Below, piece by piece: positions 17,936 through 27,418 of a stretch of 34,570 nt of DNA. Under the pieces are notes generated by a model. It was not told where the DNA came from. It did not search any database and saw only the letters and a program-made list of their open reading frames with translations. The stretch comes from an uncultured Pelagibacteraceae bacterium (GTDB lineage: Bacteria > Pseudomonadota > Alphaproteobacteria > Pelagibacterales > Pelagibacteraceae), in NCBI GenBank assembly GCA_902574215.1, contig CACGMR010000009.1, forward strand, positions 1-34,570, read 5' to 3'. Every line of letters begins with the position of its first letter. Position 1 is the first letter of the stretch. The translations under genes and the position numbers were made by a program.

Positions 17936-19642
17936 CTAAAACATAAAATATCTTTGTGCTAAAGGGAGTTCTTTAGCTGGTTCACAAGTAATTATTGCTC
18001 CATCAGCTTTTACTTCATATGTCTCGGGATTAACTTTAATCTTTGGACACTTATTATTTAAAATCATATCTTTTTTAGAAATGGCTCTTGTATTTTCTAC
18101 AGGTAATAAGTCTTTTCTAATACTTGCATCTTTTAATGAATTCTTTTCAAGAGCTAGTTTGCTTGTGAAAATTACTGAAGATTTTTCTAAAGAAGTCCCA
18201 AATGATGAAAACATTGGTCTAGTGTATACCGGCTGTGGAGTTGGAATTGATGCATTTGGGTCTCCCATTTGAGCACAAGCTATACTTCCCCCTATTAGTA
18301 TCATTTCTGGCTTTGCACCAAAGAATGCTGGATCCCATAAAACTAAATCTGCACGTTTATTTTTTTCAATACTACCAATATGTTTTGAAATTCCATGAGC
18401 AATTGCAGGATTAATTGTATATTTTGCTAAATACCTTTTAACTCTAAAATTATCATTATCCCCTTTTTCCTCCGGTAAACTTCCTCTTTGAATTTTCATT
18501 TTGTGTGCAGTTTGCCAAGTTCTGATGATAACTTCTCCAACTCTACCCATAGCCTGACTATCTGATGCAATAATTGAAAATGCACCCATGTCATGAAGAA
18601 TATCTTCAGCTGCAATTGTTTCTCGTCTAATTCTACTTTCGGCAAATGCTACATCCTCTGGAATAGATTTATCGAGATGGTGACAAACCATCAGCATATC
18701 CAAATGTTCCTCTATTGTATTAACTGTGTATGGTCTAGTAGGGTTTGTTGAAGAAGGAATAACATACTCTTCTCCACAAACTTTAATTATATCTGGTGCA
18801 TGTCCACCACCAGCACCCTCTGTATGAAAAGCATGTATAGTTCTTTTGTTTATTGCTTTTATTGTATTTTCTACAAACCCACTTTCATTTAAAGTGTCAG
18901 TATGAATCATTACTTGCACATCGTTTTTGTCAGCAATATTCAAACAATTATCAATTGCTCCAGGAGTAGTTCCCCAATCCTCATGTAATTTTAGAGCTGA
19001 AGCTCCTGCTAGAATTTGTTCTTCAAGACCTTCTGGTAAAGAAGAATTTCCTTTCCCAGCAAAAGCTAAATTCATAGAAAAACCATCAGCAGATTGAATC
19101 ATTCTTTGAATGTGCCATGGGCCTGGTGTACACGTTGTTGCAAGTGTTCCATGAGCAGGTCCAGTACCTCCTCCAAGCATAGTTGTAATACCTGAGTGTA
19201 AAGCATCATCAATTTGTTGGGGACATATATAATGAATATGACTGTCAAAACCCCCTGCCGTTAAAATTTTTCCTTCACCAGCAATTATCTCTGTTCCTGG
19301 ACCAATAATAATATTTACTTTAGATTGAGTATCTGGATTACCAGCTTTACCAATTTCAAATATTTTTCCATCCTTTAAACCTACATCAGCTTTATAAATT
19401 CCATTTACATCAACTATTAAAGCATTGGTAATAACTGTATCAGCAGCACCTTTTTCTCTGCTAATTTGAGATTGACCCATCCCGTCTCTTATTACTTTTC
19501 CACCACCAAACTTTACTTCTTCACCATAGGTGGTTAGATCGTTTTCAACCTCAATAAACAAGTCAGTATCTGCGAGCCTTACTTTATCTCCTGTAGTAGG
19601 CCCATACATATCCGCATAAGCTGCTCTGGAAATTTTAGCCAT
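17936..19642 (-). CDS. ureC: Urease alpha (catalytic) subunit
   Basis: Hydrolyses urea to ammonia and carbamate at a di-nickel centre. All ligands are present: His135 and His137 (DSHIH), the carbamylated bridging Lys218 (ALKLHEDWG), His247 (MIHTD), His273 (HTEGAGGGH) and Asp361 (SDSQAMGR). The mobile-flap MVCHHLD is intact, so the enzyme should be active. Length 568 matches the family (567-570). It overlaps the ureB stop by one base (TAATG). The order ureD-A-B-C-E-F-G is the standard proteobacterial one. Confidence 0.98.
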   Translation of the reverse strand: MAKISRAAYADMYGPTTGDKVRLADTDLFIEVENDLTTYGEEVKFGGGKVIRDGMGQSQISREKGAADTVITNALIVDVNGIYKADVGLKDGKIFEIGKAGNPDTQSKVNIIIGPGTEIIAGEGKILTAGGFDSHIHYICPQQIDDALHSGITTMLGGGTGPAHGTLATTCTPGPWHIQRMIQSADGFSMNLAFAGKGNSSLPEGLEEQILAGASALKLHEDWGTTPGAIDNCLNIADKNDVQVMIHTDTLNESGFVENTIKAINKRTIHAFHTEGAGGGHAPDIIKVCGEEYVIPSSTNPTRPYTVNTIEEHLDMLMVCHHLDKSIPEDVAFAESRIRRETIAAEDILHDMGAFSIIASDSQAMGRVGEVIIRTWQTAHKMKIQRGSLPEEKGDNDNFRVKRYLAKYTINPAIAHGISKHIGSIEKNKRADLVLWDPAFFGAKPEMILIGGSIACAQMGDPNASIPTPQPVYTRPMFSSFGTSLEKSSVIFTSKLALEKNSLKDASIRKDLLPVENTRAISKKDMILNNKCPKIKVNPETYEVKADGAIITCEPAKELPLAQRYFMF

Positions 19643-19947
19643 TATAAATTACCCATAACTTTCTTATTGAACCCGTATATTTTTTTTAATCCATTAATTT
19701 CTATTAGCTCAACATCTTTAGATTGACCTGGCTCAAATCTTACAGCAGTTCCTGAAGGAATATTTAATCTCTTTCCATATGATAATTTCCTATCAAAAAC
19801 TAAATACTCATTTGTTTCAAAAAAATGATAATGACTTCCAACTTGTACGGGTCTATCTCCTGAATTAGAAATTTTAATTTTAGTAACTTTAGAGTCTTTA
19901 TTAAGGTTAATTTCCTCTTTTTTTGTAATTACCTCGCCTGGCTTCAT
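19642..19947 (-). CDS. ureB: Urease beta subunit
   Basis: Structural small subunit of the (UreABC)3 urease. It starts MKPGEVITK and contains the signatures [19 protein letters not shown] and the [10 protein letters not shown] strand before the C-terminal EING element. It is 101 residues, unfused to UreA, as usual in proteobacteria. It begins 8 bases after ureA and ends one base into ureC. Confidence 0.96.
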   Translation of the reverse strand: MKPGEVITKKEEINLNKDSKVTKIKISNSGDRPVQVGSHYHFFETNEYLVFDRKLSYGKRLNIPSGTAVRFEPGQSKDVELIEINGLKKIYGFNKKVMGNL

Positions 19948-19955
19948 AATAATTA

Positions 19956-20258
19956 TTACCTTATGGGTTTGTGAACTGTTACTAATTTAGTTCCATCAGG
20001 GAAAGTAGCTTCTACTTGAACTTCTTTAACCATATCTGGAATGCCTTCCATACAATCCTTTTTTTTAATAACATGAGCTCCTGCCTCCATCAATTCAGCA
20101 ACACTTTTACCTTCTCTAGCTCCCTCCACAACAAAATCTGTTATTAAAGCGATAGCCTCTGGATAATTCAATTTTATACCTTTAGATAATCTATTTTTAG
20201 CAACAATCGCTGCAAGGCTTATTAAAAGTTTATCTTTTTCTCTGGGAGTAAGTTTCAT
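19956..20258 (-). CDS. ureA: Urease gamma subunit
   Basis: The smallest urease subunit, 100 residues. Typical segments are [13 protein letters not shown], the [10 protein letters not shown] helix, [13 protein letters not shown], and the C-terminal [20 protein letters not shown]. It abuts the ureD stop (TAAATG) without any gap, consistent with one transcript. Confidence 0.97.
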   Translation of the reverse strand: MKLTPREKDKLLISLAAIVAKNRLSKGIKLNYPEAIALITDFVVEGAREGKSVAELMEAGAHVIKKKDCMEGIPDMVKEVQVEATFPDGTKLVTVHKPIR

Positions 20259-21068
20259 TTATATATTCCATACTTTTGGTATCTTTGAACCTTCAAAAAA
20301 ATAAGATAAAATTTTATCAATTGCAAATTTAAGATTATAACTATCTTTAGATAACAGTCTTAGGATCAATTTATTATCCCAATGAGAATAATTTGAAGTT
20401 GTATTTTCATTGTTAGTTAAAGTTTCAGATAAATCATCAGCTTTATTTAAAAACTTGTTTCCTACAATAATAATTGTCGCAACTGCAGAATTATTGTTTA
20501 ATGTCGAAAAACTATTCAAATATTTTTTTTGAAATAAACCTGTATTTATTGCTTCTGTATGAATTAACTTTTTATCAATATTAATATTCCAAAAATCTGA
20601 AAAATATCCCCTTTCAAACTCTTCCTTCATAGAAGTTCGTCCAAAAATAATATTTTCACAAACAAGTAAATTTGAATCTTTAGATAAATTAAAATTAATT
20701 TTTCTTTTTAAATTACAATTATTAAATAAAATAAACTCTTTAGGTAACCAAAATAAAGTTGAATTGTTCGATAAATTTAAATTAATTTCTAAGTTAGCCG
20801 GATTGCCAAAACCACTATAAATCTTTTCTGCAGCCTGAGTTGAAATACAAAGATCCGATTTATCGATCTCTATATCATAATTGTATTCATCTCCACTAGT
20901 AATTCCACCAGCAGTATTTATAAGCATTAATTGTTTTAAATTTTCATGAAAATCTGGCATCAAAGCTTTTAAAGATCCTTGTTGATAAAGTTTTTGTAAA
21001 TTTTGATCTTTTATTTTTATTTCTAATCTACCTTTAGATTTTTCTAATTTTTTTTGACTTATATTCAT
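20259..21068 (-). CDS. ureD: Urease accessory protein UreD (UreH)
   Basis: Scaffold that binds apo-urease and, with UreF and UreG, conducts nickel and CO2 to the active site. Family marks are LINTAGGITSGDEYNYDIEI (about 49-68), TQAAEKIYSG (77-86), the WLPKEFILFNNC segment and the GRTSMKE block. It is 269 residues and strongly Asn/Lys/Leu-rich. It is the first gene of the urease operon; AGGATG lies just upstream of its ATG. The 88 bases before it must hold the urease promoter, but I see no clear NtrC-type or other nitrogen-control site there. Confidence 0.94.
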   Translation of the reverse strand: MNISQKKLEKSKGRLEIKIKDQNLQKLYQQGSLKALMPDFHENLKQLMLINTAGGITSGDEYNYDIEIDKSDLCISTQAAEKIYSGFGNPANLEINLNLSNNSTLFWLPKEFILFNNCNLKRKINFNLSKDSNLLVCENIIFGRTSMKEEFERGYFSDFWNINIDKKLIHTEAINTGLFQKKYLNSFSTLNNNSAVATIIIVGNKFLNKADDLSETLTNNENTTSNYSHWDNKLILRLLSKDSYNLKFAIDKILSYFFEGSKIPKVWNI

Positions 21069-21156
21069 GACATCATCCTAGCACAAAAAAACCTGTTTAT
21101 AGTTTTCCAATTTTATAGCTTGAATTATTTAACTTTTTAAATAAATAGTACTTTTT

Positions 21157-22608
21157 TCATTTGCCTTTTTTAATCACAGAGTGAACTAAATTTTTCCAAC
21201 TATAATCTTCTGTTATTGAATTAACGACAATTATTCTACCTTTATCAAAGTCAATCACTATAGCTTGTCCACCATAACCGTTCATTCCCATTACGTTTCT
21301 TTTAGCCATTCCTGAATAACTCGTATGGAAAAAACCTGCATAACTTTTTGGATTACGGTTAGCTAATTTATCATCTTTATATTTGAGATTTTTTGAAATT
21401 TTTCTTTCATGAATACTCTTTAGATACTTTCCAACACATGTATCATTTTGCCAATCATCTAATATTGCTTTTGCAATACGCAAATAATCATATCTTGATG
21501 CTCGAAATGAATATCTGATAGGACCATCTTCATCCCTAACTTCATATTCTTTTTTAATTTTATTATTTTTGTTTTCTCTTCTTATTGTTTCATTATTATT
21601 TTTTAAAAACCAAACATCGTTTTCGATCTTTGATTTCTCTTTAAAAACTTTGTCTAGTAAATCTTGAAAATTGCCGTCTGATTTATGCCACACATAGTTA
21701 ATTACTATGTTAGTTAACAAATTCGTATACTGATATTTGCTTTTACTTTTTTTACTATTTTTAAACACTCCATCCTTCATATGAAATGCAATAGTGTTTT
21801 TATTACTATTAGTTGGGTATAGGCCACCTGTTTTAATATTGGAATCTGCATATTGGTGATGTCCTGCTGCCATATTCATGAGATCAATTAATTTTTGATC
21901 ATAAAAAAGAGTATTTTCTAATAATTCCCAATCATTAAGTTTATGATCAATACTACTTATATAACCTTCACAAATGGCATGACCAGTAACATATGAAACT
22001 AAGCTTTTTCCAACTGAAGCGCTTGTGTGCACTGTATTGTTGTTATATAAAATTCCAAAACGATCTAGTGGTGTAATTTCATCAATTGTAATTTTACCAT
22101 CTTCATAAAGTAAGTAGCTTAACATCGAAGTTTTGTTCATGGCCTTTCTTACTTTTTTCAAAGTTTTATCATCATCAGCTCTTAAACTGATTTCAAATTT
22201 ATATGGATTGTCTGATTTTGTTGATCCTGCTCTATCATTTGCACTTGCAACATCTTGGTCTCTATAAAGATAATAAAGTGCTGTATCTTTATTTGGTTTT
22301 GAGAATTCAGGTATTTCGTTATATTTATAAAATTTTATTTTTAGATTATTTGTGCCTTGAAATTTATGACATTCAAGCCAGAACCACTCGTTAGTTTTAA
22401 CCTTTGGTTCATCAAAAAGACCAACCTTTGGTACTTTTAAACCATATTTTTGAATTAATTTTTTGCATCCTTCTTTTTGTTCAATATTTAAATACTGTGT
22501 ATGACCGTTGTCTAATAACCACTTGTTAAACTCGTTAATTTTTGAATCATTTGCGTAAGATTCATTTGAAAATAAAAATAAAAATAGAATTATTAATATT
22601 TTTTTCAT
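21157..22608 (-). CDS. Exported class C beta-lactamase-fold serine hydrolase (copy 2)
   Basis: Paralogue of the protein at 14758-16134. It has a signal peptide at 1-19 (ending SYA), then EFNKWLLDNGHTQYL. S-x-x-K is Ser198-Val-Gly-Lys201 and Y-x-N is Tyr294-Thr-Asn296; the GYGGQ element near 448 and the SVIKKGK C-terminus are shared with copy 1. Between the Y-x-N and the RASRYDYLR block it carries an extra charged segment absent in copy 1, so the two may differ in substrate. It begins 3 bases after the DUF1501 gene and is therefore the last member of the five-gene run from 27389. Substrate unknown. Confidence 0.8.
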   Translation of the reverse strand: MKKILIILFLFLFSNESYANDSKINEFNKWLLDNGHTQYLNIEQKEGCKKLIQKYGLKVPKVGLFDEPKVKTNEWFWLECHKFQGTNNLKIKFYKYNEIPEFSKPNKDTALYYLYRDQDVASANDRAGSTKSDNPYKFEISLRADDDKTLKKVRKAMNKTSMLSYLLYEDGKITIDEITPLDRFGILYNNNTVHTSASVGKSLVSYVTGHAICEGYISSIDHKLNDWELLENTLFYDQKLIDLMNMAAGHHQYADSNIKTGGLYPTNSNKNTIAFHMKDGVFKNSKKSKSKYQYTNLLTNIVINYVWHKSDGNFQDLLDKVFKEKSKIENDVWFLKNNNETIRRENKNNKIKKEYEVRDEDGPIRYSFRASRYDYLRIAKAILDDWQNDTCVGKYLKSIHERKISKNLKYKDDKLANRNPKSYAGFFHTSYSGMAKRNVMGMNGYGGQAIVIDFDKGRIIVVNSITEDYSWKNLVHSVIKKGK

Positions 22609-22611
22609 AAT

Positions 22612-23760
22612 TTATGCTTTAAAAAGCTTATCAGATAAATTTGGTAAACTCTCTCCCCAAAAAACTTCTTTGGTAATTTTTTTGAAATCTACATCAAAGA
22701 CTGTGGACATTGCAGATGCATAGATTGCTCTTGAATCTATTGTAGAATTTAAGTCTCTTCCTTCAAATAATTCTTTTCTCTTTAATCCTGGCCAATCGGT
22801 GTGAACTTGTGCTTTTTTAACTAATCCTCCTGCCATCAAGATAGCTGAACCATAACCATGCTCTGTTCCATTGCTACTGTTCTGTTTAATTGTTCTACCA
22901 AACTCTGTTAGCGTTAAAACTAAAGTATTATTGAATGCCTCTTCAGACATTGAAGATTTTAGAGATCTGACGATATTATCATAATCTGATAGGCAATCTG
23001 CATGAGCACCATCTGTTGCTCCTTGAGCTGCATGAGTATCAAAACCATCCACTTCAAAGACTGCAACTTTTGGGCCATCAGGTTTTGATAACTCAGTACC
23101 AGCACTTGAAGCTAAAATCCAAGCGTCATCTCTTGATCTATTATTAAAATCTCTTGTTAAAATTATTTCTAAATTGTCACTTAACAACTTTTCATTGTGC
23201 TCTTTATATGCTTTTTGAATTAATTCTAGGGTAGATGGATATGGTAAACTACGACCTACAGGGAAATAATTATTATTCATCGGAACACCTCTAATCAATA
23301 AAGGCATTGGTAACGCTAAAGCTAAGCCTTGTCCTGTTAATCCTGCTGTTTTCATTCCTCTTCCAAGCCAACCTGTTTTTTCTTGGTATGGTATCTTGCC
23401 ACCTGACTCCATTAAATTTTGACCATCGAAATGTGATCTGCCAGTATAAGGGATATTTGTTGCATGAACTGCGGCACTTAAATTTTGATCCCAAAGACTT
23501 TTGAATGTTTTTAATGCTGGATGTAAATCAAAATCTGATGTTAATTTTAAAGTTCTATCAAGATTTATTTTACTTCTTAATTTTTCAAAATTTTTATCAC
23601 CTTTAACTGGAATAGCACATAAGCCATCCATTCCTCCTCGTAACATGATTATCACTAAATTTTTTTTTGGTCCTGATGCATATGTTGATGCTCCAAAACC
23701 AGCAAAATATAATGAGGTTAAAGCTGTAGTTTTTAAAAAATCTCTTCTTGATATTTTCAT
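22612..23760 (-). CDS. DUF1501 protein with Tat signal
   Basis: The N-terminus MKISRRDFLKTTALTSLYFA is a textbook twin-arginine signal (SRRDFLK), so the protein should be exported folded to the periplasm or beyond. The body is DUF1501, a sulfatase/alkaline-phosphatase-like fold; visible blocks are IIMLRGGMDGL, GRSHFDGQNLMESGG, VFEVDGFDTHAAQG and LTEFGRTIKQN with NGTEHGYG. The conserved Asp/His/Glu residues of the last blocks suggest a metal site. No enzyme activity is established for this family to my knowledge. It overlaps the DUF1800 gene by 4 bases (ATGA), the usual partner arrangement. Confidence 0.88.
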   Translation of the reverse strand: MKISRRDFLKTTALTSLYFAGFGASTYASGPKKNLVIIMLRGGMDGLCAIPVKGDKNFEKLRSKINLDRTLKLTSDFDLHPALKTFKSLWDQNLSAAVHATNIPYTGRSHFDGQNLMESGGKIPYQEKTGWLGRGMKTAGLTGQGLALALPMPLLIRGVPMNNNYFPVGRSLPYPSTLELIQKAYKEHNEKLLSDNLEIILTRDFNNRSRDDAWILASSAGTELSKPDGPKVAVFEVDGFDTHAAQGATDGAHADCLSDYDNIVRSLKSSMSEEAFNNTLVLTLTEFGRTIKQNSSNGTEHGYGSAILMAGGLVKKAQVHTDWPGLKRKELFEGRDLNSTIDSRAIYASAMSTVFDVDFKKITKEVFWGESLPNLSDKLFKA

Positions 23761-25193
23761 GCTTTTAAAAACTCCGGATGATTAAAAAGTAAAGTATGTT
23801 TTTCAACAGACCTATTTTTTTGATTTAAGTATTTCATCATTTTGCTTGGGTTGTCAAAATTTTTGTCGACTATACTCTCATAATAAGCGGAATTTTTATT
23901 GTTTTCCATTTTAGCAAAATTATGACTTGCTTTTGCATATACTAGTCTTCTAATTAATAATTCTGGAGAAACCCAATCATCAGAATGGTCTGACCAACCA
24001 TTCGGTTGTTTTGCTCTGTAAGGATGGTGACCAATATTTCGTAAAATCCGTTCTGGCTCTCTTTGTGAGTCGAATGGTTTTTGACCTAGCTCATATTTAT
24101 CCATTAGATCTGGTGATGGTGGCCAATTTAAATCTGCAATTTTTGCAACCTGAATTAACCAATTTTCAGGAGTTTGAAATTTTTTGTATTTATCATTGTA
24201 ATCAAAAGCAACTTTGATTGCTGCTTTGTGAATGTCTGGAATAAAACCATCTGATTTTTTAAAAGCATCAATTATGGGTTGTTTCATTTCTTTTGTTGGC
24301 TCATCTGTAATTAGATATCTACAAAGTCTTTCAGCAACAAAATCTCTGCAATTTGGATGATTGACTAAATCTTTAATCACAACTGCTAAAGTTTTTTTCC
24401 CTCCTTTGTATTTTTTTCCCAAAACTTCTTTTTTACCAGGTTGATGATATTCAGAATTGAACCAAACATTTCCTGTCTCTAATTTTGATTTACTCCATCT
24501 TTGTTGCCAACCAGTCATGATATATGCAAGTTGAATTACATCTTCTTGAGTGTAACCTGCTTTTGGAGACACTGTATGAAGTTCTAAAAGTTCTCTTGCA
24601 TGATTTTCATTAATTGTTGCTGGTTTTTTCTTTCGTCTTCTCCAATCTTCTTTTGCAGTAATACTTTTAGGACCAGCACTTTCGCTATTATCCAAATGAT
24701 GGATCATAGCCCAAGAGGTGGTTACATCATAAACCATTTTTTCAAATGTTTGATTTAAGTTTGGTCTAATAACTTCTCTCTGGTATGGCCCTGTAGAATA
24801 ATTCGCTAAAAAATCTTTTTCACTGATTGCAAAAAAATTACCCCAAAACATCCAGAGTTTTGCAAGAACTGGATTTTTACTATTAATTCCTTCATTATGT
24901 CTAATTGAAATTTCTAAAGACTCCCAAAACTTTTGTCCAGTCTGATGTCTTAAAATATCTTTGTGAGTTTTATAAAGTGTCTTATTGTCTTTATATTTTT
25001 TTCTTAATTTTTCCCTATCACCATATACCCAATCTCTGTAATGTTTTCTAAGTTCTTTCTCAGTATAAATTTTTCCTTTCCAAGATAAATCTGGAATATC
25101 TTCGAGTTGATCAAGTGCCCATTTTAAAGGGTCTGAAGGAACATCTTCATTTGGTCCAATACCATACGCAACTTTTCTAAAAAAGTTTTTCAT
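23757..25193 (-). CDS. DUF1800 protein
   Basis: A 478-residue partner of the DUF1501 protein. Family motifs are NHARELLELHTVSPKAGYTQ (about 197-216), DVIQLAYIMTGW, and a C-terminal RAKQPNGWSDHSDDW block before an SPELLIRRL helix. No signal peptide is visible: the N-terminus is MKNFFRKVAYGIGPNEDVP, without a hydrophobic core. It may stay in the cytoplasm or be carried out with its Tat-exported partner. It starts 3 bases after the GT2 gene and overlaps DUF1501 by 4 bases. Biochemical role unknown. Confidence 0.85.
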   Translation of the reverse strand: MKNFFRKVAYGIGPNEDVPSDPLKWALDQLEDIPDLSWKGKIYTEKELRKHYRDWVYGDREKLRKKYKDNKTLYKTHKDILRHQTGQKFWESLEISIRHNEGINSKNPVLAKLWMFWGNFFAISEKDFLANYSTGPYQREVIRPNLNQTFEKMVYDVTTSWAMIHHLDNSESAGPKSITAKEDWRRRKKKPATINENHARELLELHTVSPKAGYTQEDVIQLAYIMTGWQQRWSKSKLETGNVWFNSEYHQPGKKEVLGKKYKGGKKTLAVVIKDLVNHPNCRDFVAERLCRYLITDEPTKEMKQPIIDAFKKSDGFIPDIHKAAIKVAFDYNDKYKKFQTPENWLIQVAKIADLNWPPSPDLMDKYELGQKPFDSQREPERILRNIGHHPYRAKQPNGWSDHSDDWVSPELLIRRLVYAKASHNFAKMENNKNSAYYESIVDKNFDNPSKMMKYLNQKNRSVEKHTLLFNHPEFLKA

Positions 25194-25196
25194 GAA

Positions 25197-26066
25197 TTAT
25201 TTTATTTTATCAATATCGTGAATATTTGTTAAGGAATTTTTAAATTCTTCAATATTTTCCCTTAAAGCTAAACTAGAAATTGAATAAATCATTATCAATA
25301 ATAAAACTAAAGGTATTGAAGTAATTATCGAAGCGTAGCTTTTAATTATTAATATATAAAAAATAATAAATAAAGCCGATCTAATTAAAACTGTTTTTCT
25401 GAAAACACTAATTATTGAAAGTGAATGTTTTAATAAATTAAAAAAGCTCATTTGAGATGGACCAAAGTATCGTTTGCCTCTAGTAGAAGGCATTGAAACT
25501 AATTCCTTTTCAATTTTTTTTAAAGATCCAGAAAAACTATTCCAAGTAGATTTTTCATCTAGCATTTTTTTTACCGTTGACTTGGATAGACAAGTAAAAT
25601 TTCCAAACTTAATTGAATGTCCTGTAAAAGCTAAAGTCAAAAATTTATGAAATTGATAACATATTTGAAAAAACAGATTTTCTGATCTCTTTACTCTTTC
25701 GCCTATAATAGATTTATCATTAGCTTCTTTTGAAAACTCAATAAAATTTTTAATTTCCTCAGGCCTATCCTCTCCATCTCCATCCATTGGAATTATAAAA
25801 TCGAACTCTTTTTTCTCAAAGATGTATTTCAAGCCAGATGCAATACATCTTGCATGTCCTCTGTTCTCTTTCATATTTATTAATTCTATGGATTGAATGT
25901 TTTCTATATTTGGGTAGGTATCGAGAATCTGTTGTGAAGATGCATCATTTACAACAACAATTGAAATCTCATGGTTTAAATCTTTTACTTCATTATTAAT
26001 ATTTTCAATCAATAATTTTAATGACTCTCTATCGTTATAAATTGGAACTAAAATTACATACTTCAT
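25197..26066 (-). CDS. GtrB/DPM1-like family 2 glycosyltransferase
   Basis: Probably makes a polyprenyl-phosphate-linked sugar at the inner membrane. The GT-A core shows LVPIYND (6-12), VVVNDASS (37-44) and the catalytic D-x-D as Asp95-Gly-Asp97 with GEDRPEE following, as in polyprenyl-phosphate glycosyltransferases. Two hydrophobic helices lie near 223-265, the GtrB/ArnC layout. It abuts the GT39-like gene, whose enzyme class uses exactly such a lipid-linked sugar. Donor sugar unknown. Confidence 0.85.
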   Translation of the reverse strand: MKYVILVPIYNDRESLKLLIENINNEVKDLNHEISIVVVNDASSQQILDTYPNIENIQSIELINMKENRGHARCIASGLKYIFEKKEFDFIIPMDGDGEDRPEEIKNFIEFSKEANDKSIIGERVKRSENLFFQICYQFHKFLTLAFTGHSIKFGNFTCLSKSTVKKMLDEKSTWNSFSGSLKKIEKELVSMPSTRGKRYFGPSQMSFFNLLKHSLSIISVFRKTVLIRSALFIIFYILIIKSYASIITSIPLVLLLIMIYSISSLALRENIEEFKNSLTNIHDIDKIK

Positions 26067-27389
26067 TTATCTTGACCCCACACAAACACTATCAAGACAC
26101 ATGTAGTCTTTCAATTGATCAAGTTTTTTTCTTTCAACAAAACCTTCCCAAACTGGTCTTGATTTTAAATGATAAGATAAATTTCCAGCATTCCATTCGT
26201 CACCTAAAACTACATTTATTTTTGAGTCAAATTGTTGATCCCAAGCATATTGAGTTTTCATTGCAATTTCTTTACCTGGATAATCAGTTCTCTTATCATC
26301 TTTTGAAATCGAAACATAAGCGTAGAGCGCAGGTGATAAAAAGAAAAAGAACATAAATCCAATCATAAATGCTTTTAGTTTTTTAAGATTAATTTGTTCT
26401 TGAAATAGATAAACAATTAATGTACCCAAGAATAAATAAAAAGGCGTCATCCACATAATCCTTACTTTTGACCCAATGATCAATGAGGTTAAAAACATTA
26501 GAGCAACCGGTAAAAAGTTAATAGTCAATAAAAAAAGTAACTTTTTATCTTTTAAATTTAATTTAAACTTAACTTTTTTTACTAATAAAAAAGTTAGGAA
26601 TAAAATTGGAACTAGTATTCCTAATTGCTTTAAGAAAAAGATTAGTGGAAATTTAATATGATCTAACAAATTAGATTGTTCTAAGCCTGTTCTAGCTAAT
26701 CCATATGAAATAGTAATAAAGTCATTATTATTTAGCCAAATTAAATGTGGGACTAAAACTACAATGAAAACTTCAATGGTGATGAGATATTTAAAATCAA
26801 ATTTTCTCTCTTTTTTTAAAAATATTAAATAAATAAATAAAAGGTCAATTGAAACCAAAAGATAAATAAATAAATATTTCGATAAAAAACCAAAAGCTGC
26901 AAAAAGTCCTACTAAAAAACAATCTAAAAACTTTATTTCTTTATTACTATATATTTTCCAGGAATAATAAACTGTTAAAGTCCAGAAAGGTAATTGACAT
27001 ACATTTACATTAAATTCTGGTGTAGTGAAATTATAAAAATAAATAGCCTCAATCAACAATACAGAAATTAAACCTAATAATTTATTATTAAATATTTCAT
27101 TTGAAAATTTAAAAACATAGTAAAAAGATATGATTACAAAAATTTGACTTAATAAATAGTAAACCCAATCTTTAGGTCCAAAAATTTGATAAAAAATTTC
27201 TGGAAAAAGAGCACTTATGGGTGGATGTTTATTAAAACCCCAATCTAAATTACTACCCCATGCTAAAGCTTCAATTGTATCCAATGGTAAATTATGATTT
27301 GTAAGTGATGGAATCAGTGTCCAAAAAATTAGATGAACTGTAACAAAAATATAAAAAACATTATCGATATTTTTGTTATAAATGGTCAT
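26067..27389 (-). CDS. GT39/ArnT-like polytopic glycosyltransferase
   Basis: A multi-spanning inner-membrane protein of 440 residues that likely takes a sugar from a polyprenyl-phosphate carrier and transfers it on the periplasmic side. The first extracytoplasmic loop has LPLDTIEALAWGSNLDWG followed by NKHPPISALF, the Asp/Glu and HPP pattern of the PMT_2/ArnT family. About ten hydrophobic helices follow. The C-terminal soluble part includes LGDEWNAGNLSYHLKSRPVW, also common in this family. It is the first gene of the five-gene run and is divergent from dksA across 78 bases. Acceptor (lipid or protein) unknown. Confidence 0.82.
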   Translation of the reverse strand: MTIYNKNIDNVFYIFVTVHLIFWTLIPSLTNHNLPLDTIEALAWGSNLDWGFNKHPPISALFPEIFYQIFGPKDWVYYLLSQIFVIISFYYVFKFSNEIFNNKLLGLISVLLIEAIYFYNFTTPEFNVNVCQLPFWTLTVYYSWKIYSNKEIKFLDCFLVGLFAAFGFLSKYLFIYLLVSIDLLFIYLIFLKKERKFDFKYLITIEVFIVVLVPHLIWLNNNDFITISYGLARTGLEQSNLLDHIKFPLIFFLKQLGILVPILFLTFLLVKKVKFKLNLKDKKLLFLLTINFLPVALMFLTSLIIGSKVRIMWMTPFYLFLGTLIVYLFQEQINLKKLKAFMIGFMFFFFLSPALYAYVSISKDDKRTDYPGKEIAMKTQYAWDQQFDSKINVVLGDEWNAGNLSYHLKSRPVWEGFVERKKLDQLKDYMCLDSVCVGSR

Positions 27390-27418
27390 TTATAAATATT
27401 TATATCAATTAAGCTTGC

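Noticed and set aside
23291..23494. Minus-strand alternative frame of 67 codons inside the DUF1501 gene.
   Set aside because: Shadow frame of a strongly conserved protein; no start context or recognisable motif.
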